63,595 nt of DNA from an uncultured Alphaproteobacteria bacterium (lineage in GTDB: Bacteria > Pseudomonadota > Alphaproteobacteria > HIMB59), in the NCBI GenBank assembly GCA_902527045.1, contig CABZNL010000006.1, positions 1-63,595 of the forward strand, read 5' to 3'. The notes below the pieces were generated by a model. It saw only the letters and a program-made list of their open reading frames with translations, ran no database searches and was not told where the DNA came from. Position numbers and translations under genes: made by a program. This document shows positions 9,985-18,183 of the stretch, one piece after another (position 1 is the first letter of the stretch; each line of letters opens with the position of its first letter).

Positions 9985-10752
9985 TTATTTTGCTGTCCAT
10001 CCACCATCTATGACTAATGATGATCCTGTCATCATTGATGATGCATGAGAGGCCAAATAAACAACAGCGGTGGCTATATCACTTTCAGTAGCAAATCTTC
10101 CAAGAGGAATATTATTCAAAGTTTTCGCTTTAAAACTTTTATCTAGGAAGAATTTTTTTACCATAGGTGTTTCAACAAAAGTAGGACATATAGAATTCAC
10201 TCTAATGTTATTAGAAGCTAAGTCTATCGACATACCTTTAGTTAATCCCTCAATACCAAATTTTGTCATGTTATAAGTGCTTCTATTAGGGGCTCCAACT
10301 TTGCCTAATTGAGAAGACATATTAATAATACTCCCCCCAATAGATTTTCTATTTTTGGATTGCAACATTTTATTAGATGCTAATTGAGCTATGTGAAAAG
10401 CTGATTTTATATTTAAATCAACCATATAATCCATATCTTTCTTTTTAATTTTTGTAAAATGTGAAGGAATATTAGTACCAGCATTATTTACTAGAATATC
10501 AAGTTTCTTAATTTTACTAAAAATATTAATCACTTGATTATTATTTAATATATCACATACAAAATATTTACATTTTCTTTTTAATTTTATTATTTCTTTT
10601 TCTACTTTTACAAGATCTGATTCAGTCCTACTTAAAATAATTAAATTTGCACCAGCTTCAGCGAGGGCTATTGCTGAAGCTCTTCCAATGCCTTTTCCTG
10701 CACCTGTGACTAAAGCTATTTTATTTTTTAAATCAAAACTCTTTAAATACAT
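9985..10752 (-). CDS. short-chain dehydrogenase/reductase
   Basis: The 255-residue protein is a classical SDR. It has the cofactor motif TGAGKGIG (16-23), NNAG (89-92), catalytic Ser147, and Tyr160-x3-Lys164. It is the third gene of a minus-strand operon behind an NTF2-like protein and an HpsN/HisD-like dehydrogenase. It probably oxidises or reduces a hydroxyl or keto group of the same substrate. In C3-sulfonate (DHPS) pathways an SDR, HpsO, accompanies HpsN, but no sulfite-releasing enzyme is present here, so that assignment is only one possibility. Confidence 0.85.
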   Translation of the reverse strand: MYLKSFDLKNKIALVTGAGKGIGRASAIALAEAGANLIILSRTESDLVKVEKEIIKLKRKCKYFVCDILNNNQVINIFSKIKKLDILVNNAGTNIPSHFTKIKKKDMDYMVDLNIKSAFHIAQLASNKMLQSKNRKSIGGSIINMSSQLGKVGAPNRSTYNMTKFGIEGLTKGMSIDLASNNIRVNSICPTFVETPMVKKFFLDKSFKAKTLNNIPLGRFATESDIATAVVYLASHASSMMTGSSLVIDGGWTAK

Positions 10753-10763
10753 TCTTAATATTT

Positions 10764-12089
10764 CTAGTTATTTTTAATTTTAGATACAGGTTTTCCGTAT
10801 CCAACATTAATACCACCATACCTTCTTGCTCGAACATTACATTGTTCTGCATGACCTATAAAGCCCTCTAAGTGTGATAATCTCGAGCCATATTCTGCAA
10901 TTTTTGTTGCTGCTTCATCTGTTGTTATTTTTTGATAAGTATGTGTCTTAATAAATTTTCCAACCCATAGCCCACCTGTGTATCTTCCTGCTTTTTTGGT
11001 TGGCAAAGTATGATTTGTTCCTATTACTTTATCGCCGTTAGCAACATTAGTTCTTGCACCTAAAAATAAAGCTCCATATGAGGTCATATTTTCTAAAAAC
11101 CAATCATCTCTGTTAGTCATTACCTGAACATGTTCAGAAGCAATTTCATTAGCTTTTAACAACATCTCCTCATAAGTTTCACAATAAATTACCTCACCAT
11201 ATTCGCTCCAGCTTATACTAGCTGTATCTTTTGTAGGTAGAATTTCTAGTAGCCTATCTATTTCTTGCAGAGTTTCTTGTGCCAATTTTTTCGAGTTTGT
11301 TATCATTATTGCAGGGGAATTGTAACCATGTTCTGCTTGACCGAGTAAATCTGTAGCGCATATCTCTGCATCTACAGTATCATCACAAATAACCATAGTT
11401 TCTGTAGGTCCTGCAAAAAGATCAATACCAACTCTGCCAAATAATTGTCTCTTAGCTTCAGCAACATATGCATTCCCTGGTCCAACGAGCATATCTACAG
11501 CTTTTATTGTTTCTGTTCCAATAGCCATGGCACCAACACCTTGCATGCCACCTAAAACATATATCTCATGTGCACCACCCATTTTCATAGCTGTAACTAC
11601 TGCAGGATTTGGTTTTCCCTGAAAAGGTGGCGTTGTGGCTATAATTCTTGGTACACCAGCAACTGATGCTGTAACAACTGACATATGAGCAGATGCTACC
11701 ATTGGAAATTTTCCAGCAGGTACGTAACATCCTACAGCTTGTACAGGAATATTTTTGTGACCAAGAATAACACCTGGTTGAGTTTCTATTTCCATCTCAT
11801 TTAATGTCTTTAATTGTGCTACAGCAAATGATCTAACTTGTTCTTGAGCAAATTTAATATCATCAATATCTTCTTCAGATACTTCATTGATTAATTCATT
11901 AATTTCTTCTTCTGATAGTTTAAAGTGAGTAGGGGAGTAATTATCAAATTTTTCTGAGAGTTCTCTGATATATTCATCACCTCTTGACTCAATTTCTTTT
12001 AATGTATTTTCAACAATATCTTTGACTTTTTCGTTATCATCAAGCCTTTGTTTTTCATTAATGCTTTTCTTAATATATTCTATTGCCAT
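10764..12089 (-). CDS. HpsN-like dehydrogenase of the histidinol dehydrogenase superfamily
   Basis: This 441-residue protein belongs to the HisD fold, an NAD-dependent zinc enzyme oxidising an alcohol to a carboxylate in two steps. Visible features are VGPGNAYVAEAKR (202-214), IDLFAGPTE, Zn-type ligands Gln251 and His254 in GQAEHG, a catalytic Glu-His pair at 319-320, and His413 in GHAEQ. The stretch NHTLPTKKAGRYTGGLWVGKF is, to my knowledge, typical of sulfopropanediol 3-dehydrogenase (HpsN) and its relatives rather than histidine-biosynthetic HisD. There are no his genes around it. It is separated by 2 and 11 bases from its operon neighbours. Substrate is unproven. Confidence 0.75.
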   Translation of the reverse strand: MAIEYIKKSINEKQRLDDNEKVKDIVENTLKEIESRGDEYIRELSEKFDNYSPTHFKLSEEEINELINEVSEEDIDDIKFAQEQVRSFAVAQLKTLNEMEIETQPGVILGHKNIPVQAVGCYVPAGKFPMVASAHMSVVTASVAGVPRIIATTPPFQGKPNPAVVTAMKMGGAHEIYVLGGMQGVGAMAIGTETIKAVDMLVGPGNAYVAEAKRQLFGRVGIDLFAGPTETMVICDDTVDAEICATDLLGQAEHGYNSPAIMITNSKKLAQETLQEIDRLLEILPTKDTASISWSEYGEVIYCETYEEMLLKANEIASEHVQVMTNRDDWFLENMTSYGALFLGARTNVANGDKVIGTNHTLPTKKAGRYTGGLWVGKFIKTHTYQKITTDEAATKIAEYGSRLSHLEGFIGHAEQCNVRARRYGGINVGYGKPVSKIKNN

Positions 12090-12091
12090 AG

Positions 12092-13201
12092 TTATTTTTT
12101 ATGTATCAGTTTTAAAACATCAACATCTAACTGAAACAAAATATGAGCTATATCAATAGGCACCCAATTTTCTCTAATCAATCCTTCGTTGTGCAAATAA
12201 AAATCCATTACTCTCATTGTTATTATTTTTTGTGTAGCCTCATAACCAAGCCAGTCACTTGAGCCATGTGTTGCCTGAATACTGTGCCAACCACCTGTCA
12301 TCGAATAATTGCCATCACCAATTTCTATGTAATGACCAATTTTCCAATAGTCTCTCTCTTTAAACGTTAATCTAAATGGTAATTGATGGTGTTCAACAAA
12401 TCCTTTTAATCCCCTTGCTGTGCCAATACCGCAAGGTCCATACCACATCATTTTTGGATGCCAATAATCTTTTTGAGGATGGTTTATTAATTTTTCTCTG
12501 ACTGTATTTTTAGTAGATCCAAACTCGGTTTCCGGTTTTATGTTTAAACTTCTTTGCATTGTAAGATTTTGATTTAAGTTTTTTGATGATAAATCTGAGT
12601 CAAGATTTTCAAAAGTTACTCCATCTCCAGTGATAGGTCCTGGCCACATTTCTTCGATTCCTAAAGATGGATTTATAGGCCAAAAACCTGCCTGTCTTAT
12701 AAAGTCCATAATATCGATTAAGATATGAGAGTTTATAATTTTTTCATTTTCTATTTGATGAACTTCACATATTCGTAAATGTATAGTTTTTCCATTCGAT
12801 GGAACTCCTAACCAAGGATTGGCAAAGGTCCCTGTTAAATGACCAACTGTAGATACATAAACTCTATTTTGAAAACTTCCTCCGATAATTAAATTATCTC
12901 TTCTTTCTAAGTCGGGAAAAGAATAAATTAAAGGTTTCCAAAGAGTATTGATTATTTCATCAATTCCTTTTAATTCATTTACTGGATGAAAAGCATAGAT
13001 CTCAGCATTTTTATGGTATGCATCCTTAATATTATTGCTTAAGTTATCAAGATTGGACTCAGAAATTTTTTTTAATATATTTCTTATTTTTTTTTTATTT
13101 AAAATATTTTCTTTAGGATCTAAACTTATAATTTTAATTCCACTTTCTATCGGAATCCCAGTATCAAAATTTTTAATTTCACTCAAGTTATATTGCCTCA
13201 C
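12092..13201 (-). CDS. two-domain NTF2/SnoaL-like protein, subfamily A, copy 1
   Basis: The 369-residue protein has two NTF2/SnoaL-like domains, roughly residues 45-175 and 235-360. The N-domain carries HPVNELKG (72-79) and GHLTGTFANPWLG (120-132). The C-domain carries MMWYGPCGIG (251-260) and the ending RENWVPIDIAHIL (343-355). The same motifs in the same order occur in the protein at 17071-18072, so the two are paralogues. This fold makes small cyclases, isomerases, hydrolases and dehydratases; its job here is unknown. It leads the operon with the HpsN-like and SDR enzymes. The start codon is GTG. It diverges from the cupin gene with 84 bases between. Confidence 0.75.
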   Translation of the reverse strand: MRQYNLSEIKNFDTGIPIESGIKIISLDPKENILNKKKIRNILKKISESNLDNLSNNIKDAYHKNAEIYAFHPVNELKGIDEIINTLWKPLIYSFPDLERRDNLIIGGSFQNRVYVSTVGHLTGTFANPWLGVPSNGKTIHLRICEVHQIENEKIINSHILIDIMDFIRQAGFWPINPSLGIEEMWPGPITGDGVTFENLDSDLSSKNLNQNLTMQRSLNIKPETEFGSTKNTVREKLINHPQKDYWHPKMMWYGPCGIGTARGLKGFVEHHQLPFRLTFKERDYWKIGHYIEIGDGNYSMTGGWHSIQATHGSSDWLGYEATQKIITMRVMDFYLHNEGLIRENWVPIDIAHILFQLDVDVLKLIHKK

Positions 13202-13285
13202 CTATTAACATTAATAAATATTACTTTGATTAACTTTACAATTCGAATAATATTAAGAAATAATAAAATATTTAAATTCTAATTA

Positions 13286-14260
13286 ATGACGCAGGATATT
13301 AATAATCGTTTGGTTAAGTTTAGTGAGCTTGTTCCAAGTAAAATACCTTTTGTTGAAGGCAAACTTAAAGGACATCAAGATAGATTAAATTATTCTATCG
13401 TTGGTCCTGGCGTTAGTGAAGATACAAAACAAAATGTTAAGATAGCTGAGGAGCACGGATTTAATATTGGTGCTGTAAGTGCTGCACCAATGAATGGATC
13501 AGGGCTTCACAGTCACACGACAGCAGAAGTATTTTTAATATTCTCTGGCTCTTGGCGATTTTATTGGGGAGCAGAGGGAAAAGAAGGTGAAGTTACTTTA
13601 AATAAAGGTGATGTTGCTTCTTTTCCTACAAATATGTTTCGAGGGTTTCAAAATGTTAGTGATGAAAATGCTTTAATATTTGTTGTCTTAGGAGAGAATG
13701 ATCCAGGTGTTATTACTTGGACTCCAAAAGTTTTAGAAAAAGCTAAGGAGTCAGGAATGGTTTTACTTGATGATAATACATTAATAGATCTCGATAAAAC
13801 TAAAATCCCCGAAGGCAAAGAAGCTTTAGAACCTATAAAAGAAAAAGATTTAGAAACTTATGATCATTACACATCTGAAGAAATTGAAAATTACGTTATA
13901 CGTTATAAGGATAGAGATAAATATCTAAAAGATGACGAGCATTATGACTCTAATTCAATCTTAAACTATCTTGATCATTTTAATATCCACAATAAAGATT
14001 TTGATCCAAATATAGATCACAATACTGGTTTTGGCCTTACCATGTTAAAAGGAGTAAATGCTCACATTCATCCATACACTTTAAAAGAGTCTGAAGTTTA
14101 TTTATGTTTAGATGGTGAGTGGGAGGTAACATGTAATGATCAGAAAACTGTAATTGGTCCAAACGACTCCTTCTCATCTCCACGAGGGTCAACTAGAAGT
14201 TTAAAAAATATTAGTAATCAAGAAGGAAGCATTTTTATTATTCGACAAAAAAATCTCTAA
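13286..14260 (+). CDS. double cupin protein
   Basis: The 324-residue protein contains two cupin beta-barrels. The first has His75, His77 and Glu81 (GLHSHTTAEV). The second has His260 and His262 (AHIHPYTLKESEVY) with a following Glu. In both, the position where most cupins have a fourth metal-binding His appears to be Arg (NMFRGFQN and GSTRSLKN), so a three-ligand metal site is expected. Bicupins include dioxygenases and sugar or keto-acid isomerases; the reaction is not identifiable. It starts a four-gene operon with an NTF2-like protein two bases downstream. Confidence 0.75.
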   Translation: MTQDINNRLVKFSELVPSKIPFVEGKLKGHQDRLNYSIVGPGVSEDTKQNVKIAEEHGFNIGAVSAAPMNGSGLHSHTTAEVFLIFSGSWRFYWGAEGKEGEVTLNKGDVASFPTNMFRGFQNVSDENALIFVVLGENDPGVITWTPKVLEKAKESGMVLLDDNTLIDLDKTKIPEGKEALEPIKEKDLETYDHYTSEEIENYVIRYKDRDKYLKDDEHYDSNSILNYLDHFNIHNKDFDPNIDHNTGFGLTMLKGVNAHIHPYTLKESEVYLCLDGEWEVTCNDQKTVIGPNDSFSSPRGSTRSLKNISNQEGSIFIIRQKNL

Positions 14261-14262
14261 AT

Positions 14263-15234
14263 ATGAAGGGGTTTGATAAAAATTTTTTAGATCTTCCAGA
14301 TTATATTATAAAAATCACTTACCAAATCTGGGAAAAGAAAGATGTTGAGTCAATTAGAGATTATTATGCTGAGGGAATTCCAGTTAGATCTCCTGATGGT
14401 GTAATATATGGACCTGATGTAGTTGTAAAAGCCACTTATGCTACCTTAAATGAATTTCCAGATAGACAGTTATTAGGAGAAGATGTCATCTGGATTGGCG
14501 ATGAAGAACATGGATATTTATCTTCTCACCGAATTTTGTCAAAAGCTACACATTTAAATGATGGTATATACGGAAAGGCAACTGGAAAAACTTTAAAGTA
14601 TAGAGTTATCGCAGACTGCGCTTGTAAAAACAATCAAGTATATGATGAATGGCTTGTAAGAGATCAGGGTGCTATTGTACGTCAGTTAAATATTGATCCT
14701 AAAAAACAAGCTGCAAACTTAATTGAATTTCAAGGTGGCAAAGATAAATGCTCAATACCTTTTAACAACAGTACTTCACATGAAATTAAATACCTACAAA
14801 TACCTATATCGTCAAATAATACTGGAATTAACTATGCAAATATATTAAAAGAAATTTTTTATAACAATTTCAATATCATAGATAAGTCTTATGATAGATC
14901 TGTAAATCAAGAGCAGCCAGGAGGATTTAAAGCCTTAGGTGTAGATGAAGTAAAAAACTTTTGGATCTCACTAAGATCTACTTTTCCTGACTCTATTTTT
15001 AAAATTGAGCATATAAGCTATCTGGAAGAAAAAAATGAGTATAAAAAGGCGTCTGTTAGATGGTCACTAGAGGGACAACACTCAGGCACTGGTCTCTTCT
15101 CTAATCCCAGTAATGCAAATGTGCACATAATGGGAATATCTCAAGCTGAATTTGGTCCTAAAGGTATAAAAAATGAGTGGGTATTATTTGACGAAACTAT
15201 AATTTGGAAACAAATATTACTTCAAACAGGATAA
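14263..15234 (+). CDS. two-domain NTF2/SnoaL-like protein, subfamily B, copy 1
   Basis: The 323-residue protein carries two SnoaL/ester-cyclase-like domains, about residues 10-150 and 185-320. The N-domain motifs (IKITYQIWEKKD, NEFPDRQLLGEDVIWIGD, SSHRI, TGKTLKYRVIADCACKNNQ) are repeated in the protein at 18184-19323 in the same order. The C-domain has FPDSIFKIEHISYL and SVRWSLEGQHSGTG. No signal peptide is seen, so it is cytoplasmic. It sits between a cupin and an RraA-like gene with 2-3 base gaps, so the four proteins are probably co-translated and act on one pathway. The reaction is unknown. Confidence 0.75.
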   Translation: MKGFDKNFLDLPDYIIKITYQIWEKKDVESIRDYYAEGIPVRSPDGVIYGPDVVVKATYATLNEFPDRQLLGEDVIWIGDEEHGYLSSHRILSKATHLNDGIYGKATGKTLKYRVIADCACKNNQVYDEWLVRDQGAIVRQLNIDPKKQAANLIEFQGGKDKCSIPFNNSTSHEIKYLQIPISSNNTGINYANILKEIFYNNFNIIDKSYDRSVNQEQPGGFKALGVDEVKNFWISLRSTFPDSIFKIEHISYLEEKNEYKKASVRWSLEGQHSGTGLFSNPSNANVHIMGISQAEFGPKGIKNEWVLFDETIIWKQILLQTG

Positions 15235-15237
15235 GAA

Positions 15238-15942
15238 TTGAAACCCTTAACTAAAACAGAAAATAAAATTATCGAATACATAAGAAATTATGACACTCCA
15301 ACTATTTCTAATTCTCTAGAACTGTTAGACTCTTCACTAAGATCTAAAGGACATACTCAAAAAACTATGCATTGCTTAAATCCAAGATTAAAACCAATTA
15401 TCGGTTTTGCTAAGACTGCTATTATCACATCGACAAAAAAGAAAAATACAAACATTATAAAAAACAGAGATAAATATTATGAATATATGTTTGATGGAAA
15501 GTTTCCAAAAATTTGTGTTATAGAAGATAAGGATAAGAGTAATACAATTGGAGCATGGTGGGGAGAATTGAATGCTTCAATACATTTAAATTTTGGTTTT
15601 AAGGGAGCTATAACTAATGGAGCTATGAGAGACCTACAAGAGATAGATAAAAAATTTCAAATACTTAGTGGTGAAATAAGGGTAGGTCATGGATACAATC
15701 AAATTCATAATATAAATTGTGAAGTAAATATTTTTAATATGAAAGTAAAGCCCAATGATCTTATACATGCAGACTTTCATGGTGCTGTGATAATAAAAAG
15801 AGAATATTTAAAAAAATTACCAAATTTAATTAAAAGAATGATAAACAAAGAAAAAATTATTTTTAATTTTTTAAAAAAGAATAAAAATTTTTCAAAAAAA
15901 CAATTTGTTGAAAAATATAAAGAATTTTTAAATTCAAAATAG
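15238..15942 (+). CDS. RraA/HMG-aldolase family protein
   Basis: The 234-residue protein matches the RraA fold, which includes 4-hydroxy-4-methyl-2-oxoglutarate aldolases and related lyases. The recognisable core is GAWWGELNAS followed by GFKGAITNGAMRD (Arg131-Asp132), then the C-terminal PNDLIHADFHGAVIIKRE. The aldolases conserve Asp-x20-Arg-Asp; here the position 21 residues before Arg131 is Glu110. This may alter or abolish canonical aldolase chemistry. The extended lysine-rich C-terminus is unlike the family core. The start is TTG three bases after the NTF2-like gene; no better ATG is present. Confidence 0.7.
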   Translation: MKPLTKTENKIIEYIRNYDTPTISNSLELLDSSLRSKGHTQKTMHCLNPRLKPIIGFAKTAIITSTKKKNTNIIKNRDKYYEYMFDGKFPKICVIEDKDKSNTIGAWWGELNASIHLNFGFKGAITNGAMRDLQEIDKKFQILSGEIRVGHGYNQIHNINCEVNIFNMKVKPNDLIHADFHGAVIIKREYLKKLPNLIKRMINKEKIIFNFLKKNKNFSKKQFVEKYKEFLNSK

Positions 15943-15943
15943 T

Positions 15944-17074
15944 ATGGTATCTAAAATTCTTACTACACACGTTGGAAGTTTGCCAAGATCTAAACAATTA
16001 TCGGAGTATTTATTTGCAAAAGATAAAGGTGAAAAAATTGATAATGAAAAATTTGAAAATATTTTAATTTCAAATGTTGATCAAATAGTTAAAAGACAAT
16101 TAGAAGTTGGAATAGATTTTATAAGTGATGGTGAGATGAGTAAAATAAGTTATGCTACTTATATCAAAGACAGGATTGATGGTTTTTCAGGCGAGAGCGA
16201 AAGGAGAGCACCTGCAGATTTAGATGATTTTCCAGAGTACAAAGAAAAATTAGCTAATAGTGGAGGAACTCCAACTTATTCCAGACCTTGTTGCACAAAA
16301 GAACTTAAAATTAGAGATGAAAATTTATTATTGAACGATATTAATAATTTTAACAAATCATTAAAGAAATCGAACCACAAAAAAGCATTTATGAACTCAG
16401 CTTCTCCTGGTGTAATAAATGTATTTATGCCAAATAAATATTATAAAAATGAAGATGAATACCTCGATAAATTATCTATTATAATGTCAAAAGAATATGA
16501 ACAAATTACAAATTCTAATATTCATGTTCAATTGGACTGTCCAGATTTAGCACTAGCAAGACATATGAATTTTAAGGATTTAACAGAGGAAGAATTTTTA
16601 AAACGAGCAGAAATGCAAATTGAATGCCTAAATAATGCTTTATCAAATGTTGATAGTGAAATGACTAGAATGCATATTTGTTGGGGCAATTATGAAGGTC
16701 CTCACACTCATGATATAGCTCTTGAAAAAATATTACCTATCATTTTAAAATCTAAAATAAAATATTTTTTAATTGAGTCATCAAATCCTCGTCATGCACA
16801 TGAGTGGAAAGTTTTTGAAAAAATAAAATTACCAAAAGATAAAGTTTTGGTTCCCGGTGTAATAGACTCCACTTCAAATTTCATTGAACATCCCGAAGTA
16901 GTTGCAGAAAGATTAATAAAATATTCAACTGTTGTTCCAAAAGATCAATTAATGGCTGGTACTGATTGTGGTTTTAGTACTTTTGCTGGCTTTGGAAAAA
17001 TTGATGAAAATATTTGTTATGAAAAACTTCATGCACTTGTTGAAGGTACAAAACTAGCATCAAAAGTTATCTAA
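15944..17074 (+). CDS. MetE-like (cobalamin-independent) methyltransferase
   Basis: The 376-residue protein corresponds to the C-terminal barrel of MetE (UROD/MetE-like family) and lacks the N-terminal barrel of full-length MetE. It opens with LTTHVGSLPRS. A zinc site is intact: His244 and Cys246 (HICWGN), Glu278 (IESSNPRHAHE) and Cys342 (GTDCGF). Short relatives include core-MetE, epoxyalkane:CoM transferase and demethylases, so it likely moves a methyl or alkyl group to or from a thiol. As the last gene of the cupin-NTF2-RraA operon it probably handles a group from that pathway's substrate. Its stop overlaps the converging NTF2-like gene by four bases. Confidence 0.75.
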   Translation: MVSKILTTHVGSLPRSKQLSEYLFAKDKGEKIDNEKFENILISNVDQIVKRQLEVGIDFISDGEMSKISYATYIKDRIDGFSGESERRAPADLDDFPEYKEKLANSGGTPTYSRPCCTKELKIRDENLLLNDINNFNKSLKKSNHKKAFMNSASPGVINVFMPNKYYKNEDEYLDKLSIIMSKEYEQITNSNIHVQLDCPDLALARHMNFKDLTEEEFLKRAEMQIECLNNALSNVDSEMTRMHICWGNYEGPHTHDIALEKILPIILKSKIKYFLIESSNPRHAHEWKVFEKIKLPKDKVLVPGVIDSTSNFIEHPEVVAERLIKYSTVVPKDQLMAGTDCGFSTFAGFGKIDENICYEKLHALVEGTKLASKVI

Positions 17075-18072
17075 TTATTTAATTTTTTGTTTCTCTCAAG
17101 TAAATCAATACCAACACATTTTAAAAAATGTAAATGATCAATTAATATCCAATTTTCTGCAATTTTATCCTTATCTCTTCTATAAAGATCAACAACTCTC
17201 ATTTCCCCAATCAGATCTGTGTTTTGAGTTAATCCCATGTAATTTCCCTTGGGTCTCATTTTTAAATTCGGCCAACCAAACCATCCACCAAAGTTTCCCT
17301 CAGAATTTTCAAGAACATGGCCAGAAAACTCAATAAATTCCAAATTTTCTTCAAATGGTCCAGTATGCCCCTTTAAATATCCATCATATGTATATGATGC
17401 ACCAATACCTCCGGGACCCCACCATATCATATCGTCATGCCAGTCTTTTTCTAAATCTGAAACTGTTGTTCTCATTCCTTCACCAATTAATCTGTTTGCC
17501 ATTCTCATCATAAGATCCAGTGTTTTGTTTCCTTCTTCATCACTTTGTTTTTCAAAGTATAAACCATCATGAGTTTTTGGTCCGGGATTGAAACCGATCA
17601 TTCCAGTTGAGTCTGGCACTACAGATAATTTTAAGTGTTGCATAAATTTCAAAATATCTAAAAAAAATGCACCTTCAGTAATTTTGTTATTTTCTACTTT
17701 GTAAAACTCGCAGTACCAAAGCATTACTGTTTTTTTTGTTGGCTCGATTCCAAAAAATGGATTATTAAAACTACCAAGTAGATGTCCCATATTTACAACC
17801 CATTTTGATGAATGGTTATCAACTAAGTTTGTTCCAGCATAAAAAATATCCATCCTTCTTTGTATTGGTTTAAAAGATTTTTTAATTGGAGACCAAAGAT
17901 ATTTGGCAATTTTATCAGCTCCTTCAAGTTCATTAAAAGGATGTGTACATTTCATATTAAAATTTTCAGATGTATATTTAGATATTATTTCAACTAAATT
18001 ATTTTCATCTGCATTATCAATTGCATTTAAAAATTTTAATACTAATAATTTTTCTGTTTGAAAATCTGGCAT
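17071..18072 (-). CDS. two-domain NTF2/SnoaL-like protein, subfamily A, copy 2
   Basis: The 333-residue protein repeats the architecture of the 12092-13201 product. The N-domain has HPFNELEG (44-51) and GHLLGSFNNPFFG (97-109). The C-domain has WHDDMIWWGPGGIG (211-224) and ENWILIDHLHFL (306-317). It lacks the N-terminal extension of copy 1. It stands alone on the minus strand, converging on the MetE-like gene and diverging from subfamily B copy 2. Function unknown; a role as cyclase, isomerase or lyase is possible from the fold. Confidence 0.75.
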   Translation of the reverse strand: MPDFQTEKLLVLKFLNAIDNADENNLVEIISKYTSENFNMKCTHPFNELEGADKIAKYLWSPIKKSFKPIQRRMDIFYAGTNLVDNHSSKWVVNMGHLLGSFNNPFFGIEPTKKTVMLWYCEFYKVENNKITEGAFFLDILKFMQHLKLSVVPDSTGMIGFNPGPKTHDGLYFEKQSDEEGNKTLDLMMRMANRLIGEGMRTTVSDLEKDWHDDMIWWGPGGIGASYTYDGYLKGHTGPFEENLEFIEFSGHVLENSEGNFGGWFGWPNLKMRPKGNYMGLTQNTDLIGEMRVVDLYRRDKDKIAENWILIDHLHFLKCVGIDLLERNKKLNN

Positions 18073-18183
18073 AAATTTATTTATAATATAAAAAATAAAA
18101 TAACAATATTCATTTTATAAAAATATTATTGCTTTAAATTTTATTTAGTAGTATTTCTTGAATTGTACAATTTAAAAAATTTA

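Noticed and set aside
10764-12089. Histidinol dehydrogenase of histidine biosynthesis
   Set aside because: No other his genes nearby, and the C-terminal motif pattern fits HpsN-type relatives better.
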